Notes: generated by a model not told the origin, from the letters alone. DNA of 64,000 nucleotides from Melanopsichium pennsylvanicum (GCA_900208305.1 OAPG01000012.1:124001-188000), one strand, 5' to 3'. Numbered from the stretch's first letter, positions 8,318 to 19,088 are shown. Translations and numbers: made by a program.

Positions 8318-9601
8318 CTACTGCGAGATGCGGCCGAAGAAGGCCTTCTGTTCGCCACAGATCGAATTGACACAACCAGGACACCTGAGCAGCATCTGCT
8401 TGCTGGTGAATCCTTGGCTCCAGACATCTTCTCCACGCTTCTCGTCCTGGATCCTACTGGGTGTGCCGTCGACGGCGGAGATATGCGAGGCGCAGATCTC
8501 GGCCATGGCGCGGATGAAAGTCGGCTCGTCGTTGAGGGACTCGGCGCGTTTGAGAGTGATGCCATGCTCCTCCGCCTCCTCCTGCAGCTCAACGTCGATT
8601 TCGTAGAGCGTCTCAATGTGGTCACTGGTGAAAGCGATAGGGACAACAATTGCGTCCTTGTGACCCTGTTTGGCCCATCCTTTGATAGTATCGCTAGTTT
8701 GGGGACCAAGCCAGGCGGCGGGTCCGACTTGCGACTGCCATGTCACACGATACGGGTTGCTCCACTTCAAGCGGGTCATGACGGCAGCCACAGTGGCGGC
8801 AACTTCAGCAGGGTACGGATCACCTCGACCAGAGACGATCTGCATGGGGAGCGAGTGTGCGCTAAACATGATTGGGACCTTGCTGCGCTTATCTTCGGGG
8901 TAGGTGTCGAGGACAGCCTGGACACGGTTAGTGAACGCTTCTACGAGCAAAGGGTGAGTCGGCCATCGGTCGATGAGCGACCACGAGATGTCGCCTTCTG
9001 GGGCACCACGCTGCTTTCTCCTCTGGATCTCGCGGTAGAGCTCGTTCAGATTACTGCCAGTGGTACTGCAACTGTACTGGGGATACTGAGTGAAGCCGAC
9101 AGCGCGAGTGACACCGTCCTCGGCCATCTCGTCCAATGCCTCCTCAGTCAGAGGTCGTGCGTAACGGAATGCGACGTACACCTTGTGTGGAGCGGTTTCG
9201 GGGTGGAGCTCGTCGAGCAGCTCGGTCATAGCCTTGCCCTGTGTCCTGGTCCATCGCAGAATGGGCGAGCCACCGCCGATCTTCTCGTACTGATTGACGA
9301 TCTTTGGAGTTCTCCTACGTGCAATAAGGGGAGCGAGACGAGACTGGAAGGGAAGCTGAATAAGCTCACGGTCGTGGAAGAGACGCGAAAGGAAATCTCC
9401 GACCTCTTCGGTGGTCGATGTGGACGGACCACCCATATTCATGAGAAGGATACCGGTTGGCGGCTTGTTCTGATTTTTTACGGCAGTTGCCAATGTTCGC
9501 TGCAAAGGCATCGACCGAGTAAGCTTGGCCGTGGCGGAAACATCCATGGGCCTCGTGCGACTACAGGCGGCCAGCATGTTTCTTGATGAGCTCGAGATCA
9601 T
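8318..9601 (-). CDS. HEM15: Ferrochelatase, mitochondrial
   Basis: Inserts ferrous iron into protoporphyrin IX, the last step of haem synthesis, at the matrix side of the inner mitochondrial membrane. The start chosen (9601) gives 427 residues with a basic, Ser/Arg-rich presequence (MISSSSRNMLAACSRTRPM) followed by the first core motif ILLMNMGGPS. Upstream in-frame codons to 9898 look non-coding. Family motifs are YVAFRYARP, VGFTQYPQYSCSTTGSNLN, MFSAHSLPM with the catalytic His, WQSQVGPAAWLGP and PIAFTSDHIETLYEID. The tail RCPGCVNSICGEQK supplies the cysteines of the C-terminal [2Fe-2S] cluster found in animal and many fungal enzymes. Intronless. Confidence 0.95.
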   Translation of the reverse strand: MISSSSRNMLAACSRTRPMDVSATAKLTRSMPLQRTLATAVKNQNKPPTGILLMNMGGPSTSTTEEVGDFLSRLFHDRELIQLPFQSRLAPLIARRRTPKIVNQYEKIGGGSPILRWTRTQGKAMTELLDELHPETAPHKVYVAFRYARPLTEEALDEMAEDGVTRAVGFTQYPQYSCSTTGSNLNELYREIQRRKQRGAPEGDISWSLIDRWPTHPLLVEAFTNRVQAVLDTYPEDKRSKVPIMFSAHSLPMQIVSGRGDPYPAEVAATVAAVMTRLKWSNPYRVTWQSQVGPAAWLGPQTSDTIKGWAKQGHKDAIVVPIAFTSDHIETLYEIDVELQEEAEEHGITLKRAESLNDEPTFIRAMAEICASHISAVDGTPSRIQDEKRGEDVWSQGFTSKQMLLRCPGCVNSICGEQKAFFGRISQ

Positions 9602-10303
9602 TGTGATTAAGTTATACTGCGGGTGGAGCCGCAGCGGTGTATGATTCGGCTTGGAACTAGTCTGCGTAGGGTCGATGGTGTGAGAGGATGAGCAAGCAAG
9701 TGGATGTCCGAAAGTGGTTGTGAGACGAGAAGGGCGACGGGGAAGGCGATTCGAGACAAAATAGATGGGCTGCCACTTCGGAAGGCGCTTTCTAAGGTGC
9801 CGGGTTGAAGTCTTCGCTAGATTCCAAAAAATGCTGCCGCATCGCGTAATCTGAAGACCATCGTGCCTCGCCGCTGCAGCCAATCGTTTCGATTCCATTC
9901 ATCAATTCGGAAATCGGAACCAACTCATGGCTTAACAATTTAGCGCATAGCCCCCCACACTTCGAACAGTTCGAGGGGTCATTTATCTTGCTTTGCTCTT
10001 GCGACAAGCCATCGACGAGGATGCATGCCAGACCCTATTCGACGCAATGCAGGTGCTTCTCAATGTGGCTCAACCATCAGCAACGGTCTTGCTTCCGAAC
10101 TTATCTCATGCAGCAGTTCAAAATGCCAGTCGACAATTTGCGCCCAAGAAGCGGGGAACAACAGCAGCAAAAAACCGTGAAGTAATTGCCTTGCAAACAT
10201 GTATTTGACAGGACGGGTATTGTACAGGGGTAAGACAGTATGCGGGCCGAGTCATTGCGTGAGGATCGAAAAGCAGATCGGATTCGCCATACGAAGAGCA
10301 GAC
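9602..10303. other. Intergenic between ferrochelatase start and SNC1 3' end
   Basis: No gene accepted. Two overlapping plus-strand frames of about 70 codons (9988-10208) have no good ATG, splice support or recognisable motif. The left part should hold the ferrochelatase promoter. Confidence 0.4.
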
Positions 10304-11245
10304 TCAGTGCTTGACGACGATGGGGACTGTAAATAGGAGAGCATGGTCAGATGTTCACAGGTCAGTATTTGAAGTCTCGGTATTTGTAGCAGCGCATATC
10401 AATCGGAATGCTCTGGGAAATCTTGATACTCACTGATGATAACGCAAAGAAGGATGACGATACCGACTGTCGTACATGGACAAGGGGAAAGCCGATGAAG
10501 AGAAAAGTTTGTCAGCGAAAATCTCCTTAGAATCCGTCTTTCCGTGATCGCTCGCTGCTGGTACTTACTAGCAATGATGACTATGGCGAGCAAAGGCAGT
10601 AGAGCAGAGATGAAAAAAGACAATTGAAGGGGGGTAGATACTTTGTTCAGCAAACGAATTCTCTTTTCATGCGTGTGCAATACGTAGGCCAAACTTACTT
10701 CGCATCTTCATGTCCTTCCACCACATTTGCTTGCGGACGCGGTTGGCGCCTCGTCGGAAGCCCTGAGCGGACACGGCGAGGTTATCTGTTGGGCGTCAAG
10801 TGCAAGTCGGTGATTTAAGGAGCAACAAGTCAGCACATGATGCAATTTCGTCTCGAACGGAAAGTGTAGCTGGTGAATATAGCTCTTTGAGCTTTCAAAG
10901 CCATCCTGCGCATGTTGAAAACGTACCAGTCTTGTCCTGAAGGCTGTTGAGGTTTTCGCCACGCTCGTTTACTATGATTGTTGCAATCGCCAATCGCAAG
11001 TAGAATCCCGAAGGGTCAAACAATTTTCCAGGTCAGTAGCATGATCTATCGCATAATGAGTGCTTCAATTTTTGTATCTTACCCTTGTTGATGTTATCGC
11101 GCATGATCGAGATGGTATTGTCAATCTCGGAGTGGATGCGAGCGGTTTTCGAGTTTGAGAAGTTGGTACCACCGCCCGAAGGATCGGAGCTAGCGTTCCC
11201 CGAAGGGATGTAGGGATCGTAACGGCTGTCGTTCTGAGCAGACAT
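10304..11245 (-). CDS. SNC1: Synaptobrevin/VAMP v-SNARE (Snc1-like), 6 exons
   Basis: R-SNARE on secretory and endocytic vesicles that zips with plasma-membrane SNAREs during exocytosis. Exons on the minus strand: 11245-11083, 10971-10927, 10785-10699, 10581-10570, 10466-10434, 10326-10304, giving 120 residues (yeast Snc1 is 117). A short polar N-terminus is followed by the SNARE motif [20 protein letters not shown], then [18 protein letters not shown] with the zero-layer Arg at 58. [12 protein letters not shown] comes next, then a single C-terminal membrane anchor of about 20 residues ([16 protein letters not shown]) ending PIVVKH. Exon 4 is only 12 nt. All junctions are GT-AG, and the phases of exons 1-6 add to 363 nt. 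Confidence 0.93.
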
Positions 11246-11648
11246 GTCGTGTATGTGCTGGATGATGAGTTGTACCTAGAATAGTGGTGAGATCAGGATG
11301 GTGACGAAGACGAAAATGGAGGTTGGTAGGTCGCAGTAATGCAATCTTGGATTGGTGTCATTGAAAAGCGTCGCGCACAGCCATGATTTCAGATTTTCTG
11401 AGAGTGTTGCTTCTACCTCGCAGACGTTTAAAAGGCAAATTTCAAGCATAGCTCGTCCCTTCCAGGGGTTCATGGCTGTGGGGCGACATAAAAGGCTGCC
11501 GATCTGCTGCTTGCGATTTGAGCTATAACTTCGCGTTAGGGAAAAGGGGGAGAGGTTTGGTTAGCGCTTAGTGGGGCTGTGATACTGTAAAGGTTGTGTG
11601 TTCACGCTCTTTCTACAGCACATACCCACGAACTGCCTGATTTGTGTG

Positions 11649-11684
<36 letters not shown>

Positions 11685-12280
11685 CGTGTTGCCCCCGCAG
11701 TGCGTCACGCTAAATCACAAATCGGCTCGCTGGTCCCGCACCAAGTTTGGCTCTATGAAAGTCAAAATTGAGAGGCTCACATAGCTCCTCGGTTGAATTT
11801 GGCGCAGTTCCAGATCTTAATTGGAAATTTCAACTTTTGCCTGGCTCACACTTACACAATAGTGAATGTCTCTATCGACGTTGCTCAGCATTGGTGTGCT
11901 GTATCGTGCGTATGAAAGCGAGCTCAATGATGATGATGCTGGCACGTGCATTTGGGGTTTTTGCCTCCACTCAATGACTCTTCCTGAAAGAGCAAGGGGC
12001 AACAACTTTGCCGGAGCGCGAAACAGGAAAGAAAAAGGGTATCATGGCATCATCAGTGCGTTGCCAAGGCAGGTCGATGCGATCCTCTTTTTAGGCATGA
12101 GATTGATGGTTGATTGGCAGGCAGGCAACCAGGCAGAGAGGAATGCCATTGAAAAGCCCCACGTCGCTCTGCACGCTTGTCCACCAGTTCCAGATCACTA
12201 TTCATCCACTCTTTCGACCTATCCATCCATCCCATACCATCCCTTACCTCGTGTACGACAAAGCACATAACTTAATCATC
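11246..12280. other. Divergent intergenic region SNC1 / MAPEG
   Basis: About 1 kb without a supported gene. It contains a TG dinucleotide tract at 11651-11682. It should hold the promoters of SNC1 (minus) and the MAPEG gene (plus). Confidence 0.45.
11651..11682. repeat. (TG)16 microsatellite
   Basis: Sixteen uninterrupted TG units lie about 400 bp upstream of the SNC1 start codon. Alternating purine-pyrimidine tracts of this length can adopt Z-DNA and are usually length-polymorphic. Confidence 0.9.
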
Positions 12281-12978
12281 ATGCCTCTTTTCGTCCTCAG
12301 CCCAGTAAGTGGCCTTTCTCAACGCCCTTAGTGCGATTCTATGCTGTGATTATACGAAATGCTAACATGGTAACTCCTTCTCGTTTATTTGGGTTTCCTT
12401 AAATCACAGGCCTCTCTGGCCCACTCCGCCCTCTTTGCCGGCTACTACTCGTACCTCTCATGCAACGTCATTGTCAATAGACTCAACACCAACATCTTCC
12501 TCGGCTCCACCGACTCCGACAAGGTTTACGGTCCTGGTGACCAGAAGGTCAACTCTCCTGCCGACGTCGCCAAGCTCCAGCGTGCTGTCCGTGCACACGG
12601 CAACTTCTCCGAGTCAGCTCCCTTTGCATTCTTTCTCATCTTCCTCGCTGAACTCAACGGGGCCCCCACTTCGCTCGTCCACGCCGCCTACACCACTCTC
12701 TTTGTCGCTCGTGTCGCTCACGCTAACCTCGGCGTTCAGTCAGAGAATTCGGCTGGTATCGGTCGTCCCTTCGGTACTATCGCCACTCTTGCAGTTACTA
12801 TCGGTGCCGGTCTCTACAACGTAAGTACCGTTCAATCAGAGCGTTTCCAAGCTCCTATCCAGATTCTTTCTCAACTCCTTTGATCTGCGTGCTAACACTA
12901 TCCGTTTCACACACGCCTTTTTCATATCAGTTGAACCTCGGTTGGGAGCCTCTCAAGTCGTTCCTCGGCTTCAAGTAA
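12281..12978 (+). CDS. MAPEG-family membrane protein
   Basis: Exons 12281-12304, 12410-12820 and 12931-12978 encode 160 residues. The first exon contributes only eight residues (MPLFVLSP). The protein has four likely membrane helices and the MAPEG pattern QRAVRAHGNFSE with Arg/His/Asn/Glu, followed by LNGAPTSLVHAAYTTLFVARVAHA. MAPEG proteins are membrane enzymes of eicosanoid and glutathione metabolism. The bacterial and fungal YecN/YrbG-like branch has no fixed substrate, so I do not assign a reaction. The phases (0, 0) join cleanly. Confidence 0.88.
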
Positions 12979-13342
12979 ATTCGCTAACACACTGTCGCCT
13001 CGAGCATGCTCAACTGAGCTTAATCTGTGATCACAATGCGGGCGCTGAATGACTCGCCTCTGCGGAACGCACATGCTTTGTCCTTCTACACGGAATAATC
13101 AAACAAATTCAATAGTAGTATACAATGAATACACCCTCAAATGTATGTGCCTCATAGTGCTGTTTTTGAGCAGCGCGAAGTAGAGGAGGATCCACTCTCC
13201 TGTGATCGAGTCAGACAAATGCCCAAGGGAATCGGCGCACCGACTGGAAGCCCGCATCAAGCGGTGGGGAAGGAGGATGACTCCGAATCCAAAGCCCAAG
13301 ATTAGATCTTCCGTTGCTATGATTGAGTGGTGGATTGGGCAG
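12979..13342. other. Convergent intergenic region
   Basis: 3' ends of the MAPEG gene (plus) and the CDCA7-like gene (minus) meet here. Nothing else seen. Confidence 0.45.
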
Positions 13343-16036
13343 CTAAAGACCCGAGAACCTCGTCTCTGCGAAGAGATCGAGTGATCCTACTCCCGGATCC
13401 GTGTCAAGCAGAGGCGTCAATTCACCAGATTCTGAGCCCGACGATGGGTGGAAAGCCGACGGTTCCTGAAGTCGCAACATGTCGGGACTTACCGCCTTGC
13501 TTGCCCCGCCATAGCCTTCCAGTACCGCAAGGGCGAGTTGCTGCATGTTGTGCGGCATGCACAGCGACGTCTGCGGATACACGGCCGCAAAGGTGCCCTG
13601 ATGGGATGTGTCCATTTCTTCTACAGCTTCCACCTGCTGAGAAGAATCCTTATCATCGTCACTTAACTGAGAAGAAGCGACGGAAGGGCTGCTTAGAGTA
13701 CCATCCAAGCTGGAGAGCGGTGAGCCGCCCCGGCTGGCCACCGTGCTGGTATTGTCTTTGTGCTGCAGCAGCGACTTAGCAAAGTGTTGCGTGTGTCCTT
13801 CTTCAAACATGGCCTCGGCCAGATCTTCTGGCTCGGACTCGTCCGATTCGTCATCAGCGAGCTCGTCAAATTCGGACTCGGAGGTGCTGTAGTCAGCCGC
13901 GCTGCGTACCCACACGTCCTTCTCCTTGTCCTGATAGTTGAAGAGTTTCTTTTTCTCTTCGGCGACGTTGGCTAGAGGCACGGGTCGGTCTGAACTTGTC
14001 ATGCGTGATGGCATCTTGAGTCTGACGATGAGCTTTCTGGTGGATGTTTCAGAGCCTGACATGGCAGCCTGATGGGCGGCAGCCAGTTTGAGCACGCGAC
14101 GGGCGATGCTGAGTCTGCCGAGAGTATATTCTTCGAGCTGGCTGAAGACTTCTCCTTCTGCGACCTCATCGGACAGATTCAGCTTGATCTTGACGGGTAC
14201 GAAGACGTCGCGGCCTTCGTGCTTCTTCGGCGGTCGACCGCGCCGCTTGGGCGGGCCTGAGGCGGATGCGTCTAGACCCACCGAATTTGTTTTAGCTGGT
14301 TTGCGACCGGATCTGTCGCGTTTCGCTGGTGTAGACCTATCCACGTTGAGAGCTGCAGTTTCGGAGAGGGTATCGCCGGCACGACTTTCGATACCACTAC
14401 TACCTCGCTCGCCGGCGACCTTCTTGAGCTTTTTCGTCAAGGCCACAATGCGATCAAGGTCTCTGGAAATCATGTCACCGAAGCCTGAGCGTCTGAGACA
14501 GATCGAGCAGTTGCAATAGCCCAGACACTTGGGACAATGGAAGTTTCGGTCGCTAGGGTTGAAATCTATGTCGTATCGGATCGTGCTGCATCGTTCGCAG
14601 TACATGAGTGGGCATTGGTCGTCTTCTCGCATTCTGCGACATCGCATCTTGGCTCCAGGCGTTTTGCGTCTACACTGGTGGCAAGTGCTCAACATGGTGC
14701 CGTCCGGCAGCATGTCAGGCTGACGCGTTCTACGCTTTGAGATGCGTCGTCCCATGGAGTCGTAACGGGCAGGGCCTACGTCTTCGAGGACTATGTTCCA
14801 ACGTTTCGCCCGAACTCGCCCAGACTGCTCTCCTTCTTCTTCCTCTTCCTCTTCCTCTTGCTCTTCCTCTTCCTCTTCCTCTTGCTCTTCCTCTTCCTCT
14901 TTCTCTCCTTCCTCTTCTTCTTCCTCGTCCTCACTCCAGGTGATCAAGTCTTCAGGTCGGATTTCTGGCACATCTCTGATGAAGACGTAATCGTTCCTTG
15001 CTCGATCTCGCAGTGCAGGGATGTCAACGTAGGCGAGTTCAAAAGTTTCTCCGTGAAGAGGAGCGGACTTGGTTGTGCCGTCTTCTGCAAATTTTACTTT
15101 GCGGTCGTACTTTTTCTTTTTATGTGAACGAGCTTCACGTGAGCCTTCGGACGGTTGGACTGAATCGTCGCGACCGCGCTTCGGTGGTCGTCCGCGGCCT
15201 CGAGATGGTAGAGCATCAGTTTGGCTTGGCTCGTCCTCGTCGTCACTGTGCTCGTTCTGATGCTCCGAATCCTGCTCGATGGATTTGTCTGGCTTTGGTT
15301 TGATCGCGGCTGGCGCGAGTCCAAGCATGGCCAAAAGATTTTCATTCTCGCGCAGCTTGCGTTTGCGACGCTCCTCGTAGTCTTCATCGTCGTGCTCGCT
15401 ATCGCTTACCTGCTCTGTCTCGAGTTGAGTCATGATCTGGTTGATCTGCATGTTGAAGTCTTCGTGGTCGAAGATGGGTCGCTGATTCGCCAAGGAATCT
15501 GGCGGAAGCTCTGGCTCTGGGATTGATTGCTGTGTATCAGTGACCTCGATCTGAGCTTTGGTACTTTCAACGCTTTCATCGCCGTCGATCACGACTTTTG
15601 TGGATTGCATCGCTGCGTGCGTGCCGGACAGATGCGCGGTAAAATCTGGCAGCTCCGGCGCAGAAGCATCAGCAGGTGGAAGTTCGGGAGTGACGATATC
15701 ATCCAAGTCGACATTTTTGGTGCTCTGCCGAGATTGCACCTGTTTCTTGAGCGTTGGCTCCTCGTCGTCACTGCTGTCGAGCAGCTCGATGGCATGCTTG
15801 GGTGCTTTAATGATGCGGGTACTATGTGAGGCTGAGATCAGATGTCCAAGAGTGGCGTGACCGGAGCCATTTTGGCTTGGGGTCAAGTCATTGGTGCAAA
15901 GGCGACGGGAAGATTGCGTTGACCGTGAGGAGCTCGTCAAGTTGAAATGGTCGCCATTGACGCGTCGTGACGGTGAAGTGCATGGCTGAGAGCGTGAGGT
16001 TGACCTCCGCGAGGTGGCATGCCGCCTCAACGGCAT
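13343..16036 (-). CDS. CDCA7-like protein: zf-4CXXC_R1 zinc finger with AT-hooks
   Basis: A single-exon 897-residue nuclear protein. At about residues 448-520 it has a zf-4CXXC_R1 domain: CHQCRRKTPGAK, then MYCERC, RYDIDFNP, HCPKC and CNCSICLRRSG. This is the cysteine pattern of vertebrate CDCA7, the partner of the remodeller HELLS. Two AT-hook cores (RGRGRPPKRGR near 280, KRRGRPPKK near 595) suggest minor-groove DNA binding. Residues about 370-405 are an almost pure Glu run, and the rest is acidic and Ser-rich. In animals and plants CDCA7 proteins help HELLS open nucleosomes for DNA methylation. Whether that role holds here is inference, since fungi vary in having DNA methyltransferases. Confidence 0.82.
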   Translation of the reverse strand: MPLRRHATSRRSTSRSQPCTSPSRRVNGDHFNLTSSSRSTQSSRRLCTNDLTPSQNGSGHATLGHLISASHSTRIIKAPKHAIELLDSSDDEEPTLKKQVQSRQSTKNVDLDDIVTPELPPADASAPELPDFTAHLSGTHAAMQSTKVVIDGDESVESTKAQIEVTDTQQSIPEPELPPDSLANQRPIFDHEDFNMQINQIMTQLETEQVSDSEHDDEDYEERRKRKLRENENLLAMLGLAPAAIKPKPDKSIEQDSEHQNEHSDDEDEPSQTDALPSRGRGRPPKRGRDDSVQPSEGSREARSHKKKKYDRKVKFAEDGTTKSAPLHGETFELAYVDIPALRDRARNDYVFIRDVPEIRPEDLITWSEDEEEEEEGEKEEEEEQEEEEEEEQEEEEEEEEGEQSGRVRAKRWNIVLEDVGPARYDSMGRRISKRRTRQPDMLPDGTMLSTCHQCRRKTPGAKMRCRRMREDDQCPLMYCERCSTIRYDIDFNPSDRNFHCPKCLGYCNCSICLRRSGFGDMISRDLDRIVALTKKLKKVAGERGSSGIESRAGDTLSETAALNVDRSTPAKRDRSGRKPAKTNSVGLDASASGPPKRRGRPPKKHEGRDVFVPVKIKLNLSDEVAEGEVFSQLEEYTLGRLSIARRVLKLAAAHQAAMSGSETSTRKLIVRLKMPSRMTSSDRPVPLANVAEEKKKLFNYQDKEKDVWVRSAADYSTSESEFDELADDESDESEPEDLAEAMFEEGHTQHFAKSLLQHKDNTSTVASRGGSPLSSLDGTLSSPSVASSQLSDDDKDSSQQVEAVEEMDTSHQGTFAAVYPQTSLCMPHNMQQLALAVLEGYGGASKAVSPDMLRLQEPSAFHPSSGSESGELTPLLDTDPGVGSLDLFAETRFSGL

Positions 16037-17396
16037 GTCCTTCTGATGGCTGATGTGCTCAGCACAGCGCTATATTGTGATAGCGTCTCGCCGGAAGCGA
16101 CATGTGCGGACGCGTTGTGTGTGAGACGGATATCGTCAAGCGGTCGGCAGCAGTGTGTTGAGCGCTTAAGAGCAAATGTCGAATGTATAACAGAGGCTGA
16201 ACAAGTCCGAAGTGTTGTCAAAGATGCTGTATTAGGCGCACGCAAGGGCGTATTTGAAGTGTGCGATTCGATGTGGACAGCTGAGCAAGAGAATCGCGCA
16301 CCAATTTGATTTGTTGCGATGTTGATGGATGCGTTGGGTGTGGTGGTTGACGGGATTGATAGGATGTGAAACTTGCGGAGAAGTCCGATGTATGTGGACG
16401 AGACGATGTGATATGGATAGAGTGAAGGTAAGCAAGTGTGTGACGGTGAAGGAAGCAGAGGATGAAGCGCGAAGTAAGAGAGACCATGCCCGAATTCGAG
16501 TTGGAAATAATAGCGAAAGCAACCAAACTACTCTTAATACAACTCTGAGTGTGATCTCCTTTTTTGGACTTGACGGCGAGCGAGAAAGGGTCCAACTTCT
16601 CTCGCACTATTTTGCGGATACAAAACCACGGACCAAAGCCTTTTCGAAATTCTCAGCCCGAATTACCTCTCTCTTTTTTTGGCGTGGACGTGAGCCAGCC
16701 AGCCATCCAGCGCAGTCTTGTGTGTGCCTAGAAATTATTTAAAATAAGCCATATGCTTTGTAGCACACACCGAGATTCCAACAACACTGTACACTGTACT
16801 GTAGTTTAACTTTATTAATAATTTAAAATTACTGTACTAAATATGCAGTTTGCCGCAAGTGAGATGCTTCAGAGAGCCGCTCTCTCATACAACGCTCAGC
16901 TCAGCTGTTCAGAGCTGCGCTTATTTTTCGAAGCGCTCATTCTACTTGACCTCCACACAAATACCGGTGCAGCCACCGGGCAAAAATCAGGGTGAGCGCA
17001 GCCATGCCACAACAAGGTCTCACGCTGCCCATTTCGTTGGGAGTATGCCATCACAGCTTGACAGACAACTTACTGAATGGCTCTAGAAGCGTCACATACC
17101 GTTCTTTGAAAGCACAATCATCAGACTGCTCACTGATAGAATCCAGGTTCACATTGCTTGGAAAGATTGAGAAAATTCAATCGGTCTGAGACGGAAAGCA
17201 GATCGGAACGTGTCGTCACGGTGACATTGCAAAAAGTGAGCACACCTACAGTACAGTTCGCGTTACTGATGGGTATAGCAAAAACAGAAATCATGAAAGG
17301 CGCTGTGAGAGGCATAGACGAGTCATATATACTAAGCTCAGTTATTGTTCTCGAACTTGTTATGAGCTGACGTTGGTTAGTCGTCAAAAGCATGCA
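16037..17396. other. Intergenic, AT-rich in part
   Basis: 1.36 kb with no supported gene. The left part is the promoter side of the CDCA7-like gene. 16735-16850 is strongly AT-rich and carries TACTGTA/TGTACTG-type motifs. CTACAGTACAG appears near 17247. Short frames here lack family features. Confidence 0.45.
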
Positions 17397-19088
17397 TCAG
17401 AACATGGTTGCAAATGCGTCCGATGCATCTTTCGACGTGGATGAGGCGAAAAGCGGCTGTACATTGCCTGCAACACCGTTCTTGAACGTGAAGCCGGCCC
17501 ACAACGCGCGTCCACCAGCACCAGCGCCCCTCTCGCTTACTGCCTCGACGTTCTTCTGCTTCTCATGAACATCCTTGTATCGAGCCATGTCGGCAGGATC
17601 ATCAAAGTTGTCAAAGTAGCCCGTGTCCTCTTCGCTCTCGAGCTCCGGAATGAAAGGGGCCTTGAGCTCACGCAAACCACCCAGATCCAATGAGCGGAAG
17701 AAAGGGTGCGCTTGTACCACGTCGAGGTTGCTGTATCGTCGCTCGGGTGTATCCACAAGCTTAGTGATAGCGTCCCAAGCGACGTCGCTCAGATTGAATT
17801 GCATATTCTCCGGCGTGTCGTAGACAGGCCGCTGCAGCACCTTTTGCCAATTCTTGAGGTTGGCAAACGTCTCGTCCGGGTTACTGCCACTGAAAGGGGG
17901 AAAGCCGCACAAGAACTCGTACAGGATGCATCCCAAGCTCCAGTAATCCACACCAAAGCTGTACTGTCGGCCACGCAGCATCTCGGGAGCAATGTAGTCT
18001 GGGCTACCCACAATTGAGTTGGCGCGGTGCTGATTGTGTTGGATCATCTTCTTGTACATCGAACCACGCTCGGCAGGCGTGCGATACACAAAATCAATGT
18101 CCTTAACAGCGTCCAGCTTGGCCCTCATCGACTCAATCTTGCCTGGATTGAGTGCGCCGGATGCGAGTCCAAAGTCGGTCAGTTTGACGTGACCACTCGA
18201 GTCGACCAGGAAGTTTTCGGGCTTCAGGTCGCGGTGGATGTAGCCCAGACGGTGAAGCTCATTGACAGAGACGAGCATCTCGGCCATGTAGAATCGCGCG
18301 TACTCCTCCTTGAGAGCGCCGTTGTTGCAAAGAAGTGTGCGGAAATCTCCACCAGGCACGTACTCCATGGCCAGGAACACATGATCGGGATCCTGGAATG
18401 CATAGAGCAGTCGCACCAACCACGGCGTCTTTGTAGCAGTCAAAATATCTCTCTCTGTGAGAACATGACGAACTTCGTCCATCTTGACCAATATGCGCTT
18501 CTTGAGTCGCTTGAGGGCGCAAATCTCGCCCGTGTCACGCTTACGGGCGAGGAAGACTTCGCCGTAGCCTCCTGCTCCGACCTGAGTGATGATGTGGAAC
18601 TGATTGACACGTAGCTTGGTCCTCCTCTTGCGGAGTAAAGCACGCTCGCGACCAAAATAAGAGCTGCGCTCCTTGAGATATTCTGGAGTCGGATCTGCAT
18701 CCTCATCCAGCAGAAGACCGCGGGCGCGAGTGGACTCCTGAAAGCGTGCGTGCCTAGCTCTGCGGTCTGCAAGGTATCGAAGGTTGTCAAAGTAGTAGTT
18801 TAGGAAGTAGAGCTGAGCCACGTTGGCTTTGCGTTGTACTTCTGTACTGCGGACGATCTCGCTCTCCCACGGCTGCAAACCATCTCCGCGCCTCCAGCTC
18901 CTCCAACTACCCTTTGGGTCGAGTTGAGAGTCATTGGACGACTCATTGATGCGTGGGAGCTCGTGATGCTTTGGCGGCTTGGTCTGCTCGGTGACAAGTG
19001 GCAACTGCGAATAGCTGTTTTCTTTTTTCGAGGGAGCTAGAGGCGAAGGCACAGAAGTGCTCGGGTCCAGAGCTTGTACTGGTGCCAT
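17397..19088 (-). CDS. DBF2: NDR-family kinase of the Dbf2/Sid2 type (mitotic exit / septation)
   Basis: AGC Ser/Thr kinase that, with Mob1, drives mitotic exit and cytokinesis in yeasts. From the start at 19088 it has 563 residues. An N-terminal Mob-binding basic helix (residues about 80-145) precedes the glycine loop VGAGGYGEVF (about 170), CALKRL, HRDLKPEN (about 283) and DFGLAS (about 303). Then comes the long NDR insert before the activation segment ANSIVGSPDYIAPEM. A C-terminal hydrophobic motif, GFTFKN, has the phosphorylatable Thr. The insert and FVYRTPAERGS point to Dbf2/Sid2 rather than Cbk1/Cot1. In-frame codons above 19088 (to 19319) look like leader sequence. Intronless. Confidence 0.9.
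   Translation of the reverse strand: MAPVQALDPSTSVPSPLAPSKKENSYSQLPLVTEQTKPPKHHELPRINESSNDSQLDPKGSWRSWRRGDGLQPWESEIVRSTEVQRKANVAQLYFLNYYFDNLRYLADRRARHARFQESTRARGLLLDEDADPTPEYLKERSSYFGRERALLRKRRTKLRVNQFHIITQVGAGGYGEVFLARKRDTGEICALKRLKKRILVKMDEVRHVLTERDILTATKTPWLVRLLYAFQDPDHVFLAMEYVPGGDFRTLLCNNGALKEEYARFYMAEMLVSVNELHRLGYIHRDLKPENFLVDSSGHVKLTDFGLASGALNPGKIESMRAKLDAVKDIDFVYRTPAERGSMYKKMIQHNQHRANSIVGSPDYIAPEMLRGRQYSFGVDYWSLGCILYEFLCGFPPFSGSNPDETFANLKNWQKVLQRPVYDTPENMQFNLSDVAWDAITKLVDTPERRYSNLDVVQAHPFFRSLDLGGLRELKAPFIPELESEEDTGYFDNFDDPADMARYKDVHEKQKNVEAVSERGAGAGGRALWAGFTFKNGVAGNVQPLFASSTSKDASDAFATMF

Noticed and set aside
8414..9586. 390-codon plus-strand frame opposite ferrochelatase
   Set aside because: It is a complementary-strand shadow of a clearly conserved gene. 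Its translation shows no motif of its own.
9993..10208. Plus-strand frame of about 70 codons with reasonable composition
   Set aside because: It begins at TTG rather than ATG, has no splice-joined extension and no recognisable motif. Possibly a decayed exon, but unsupported.
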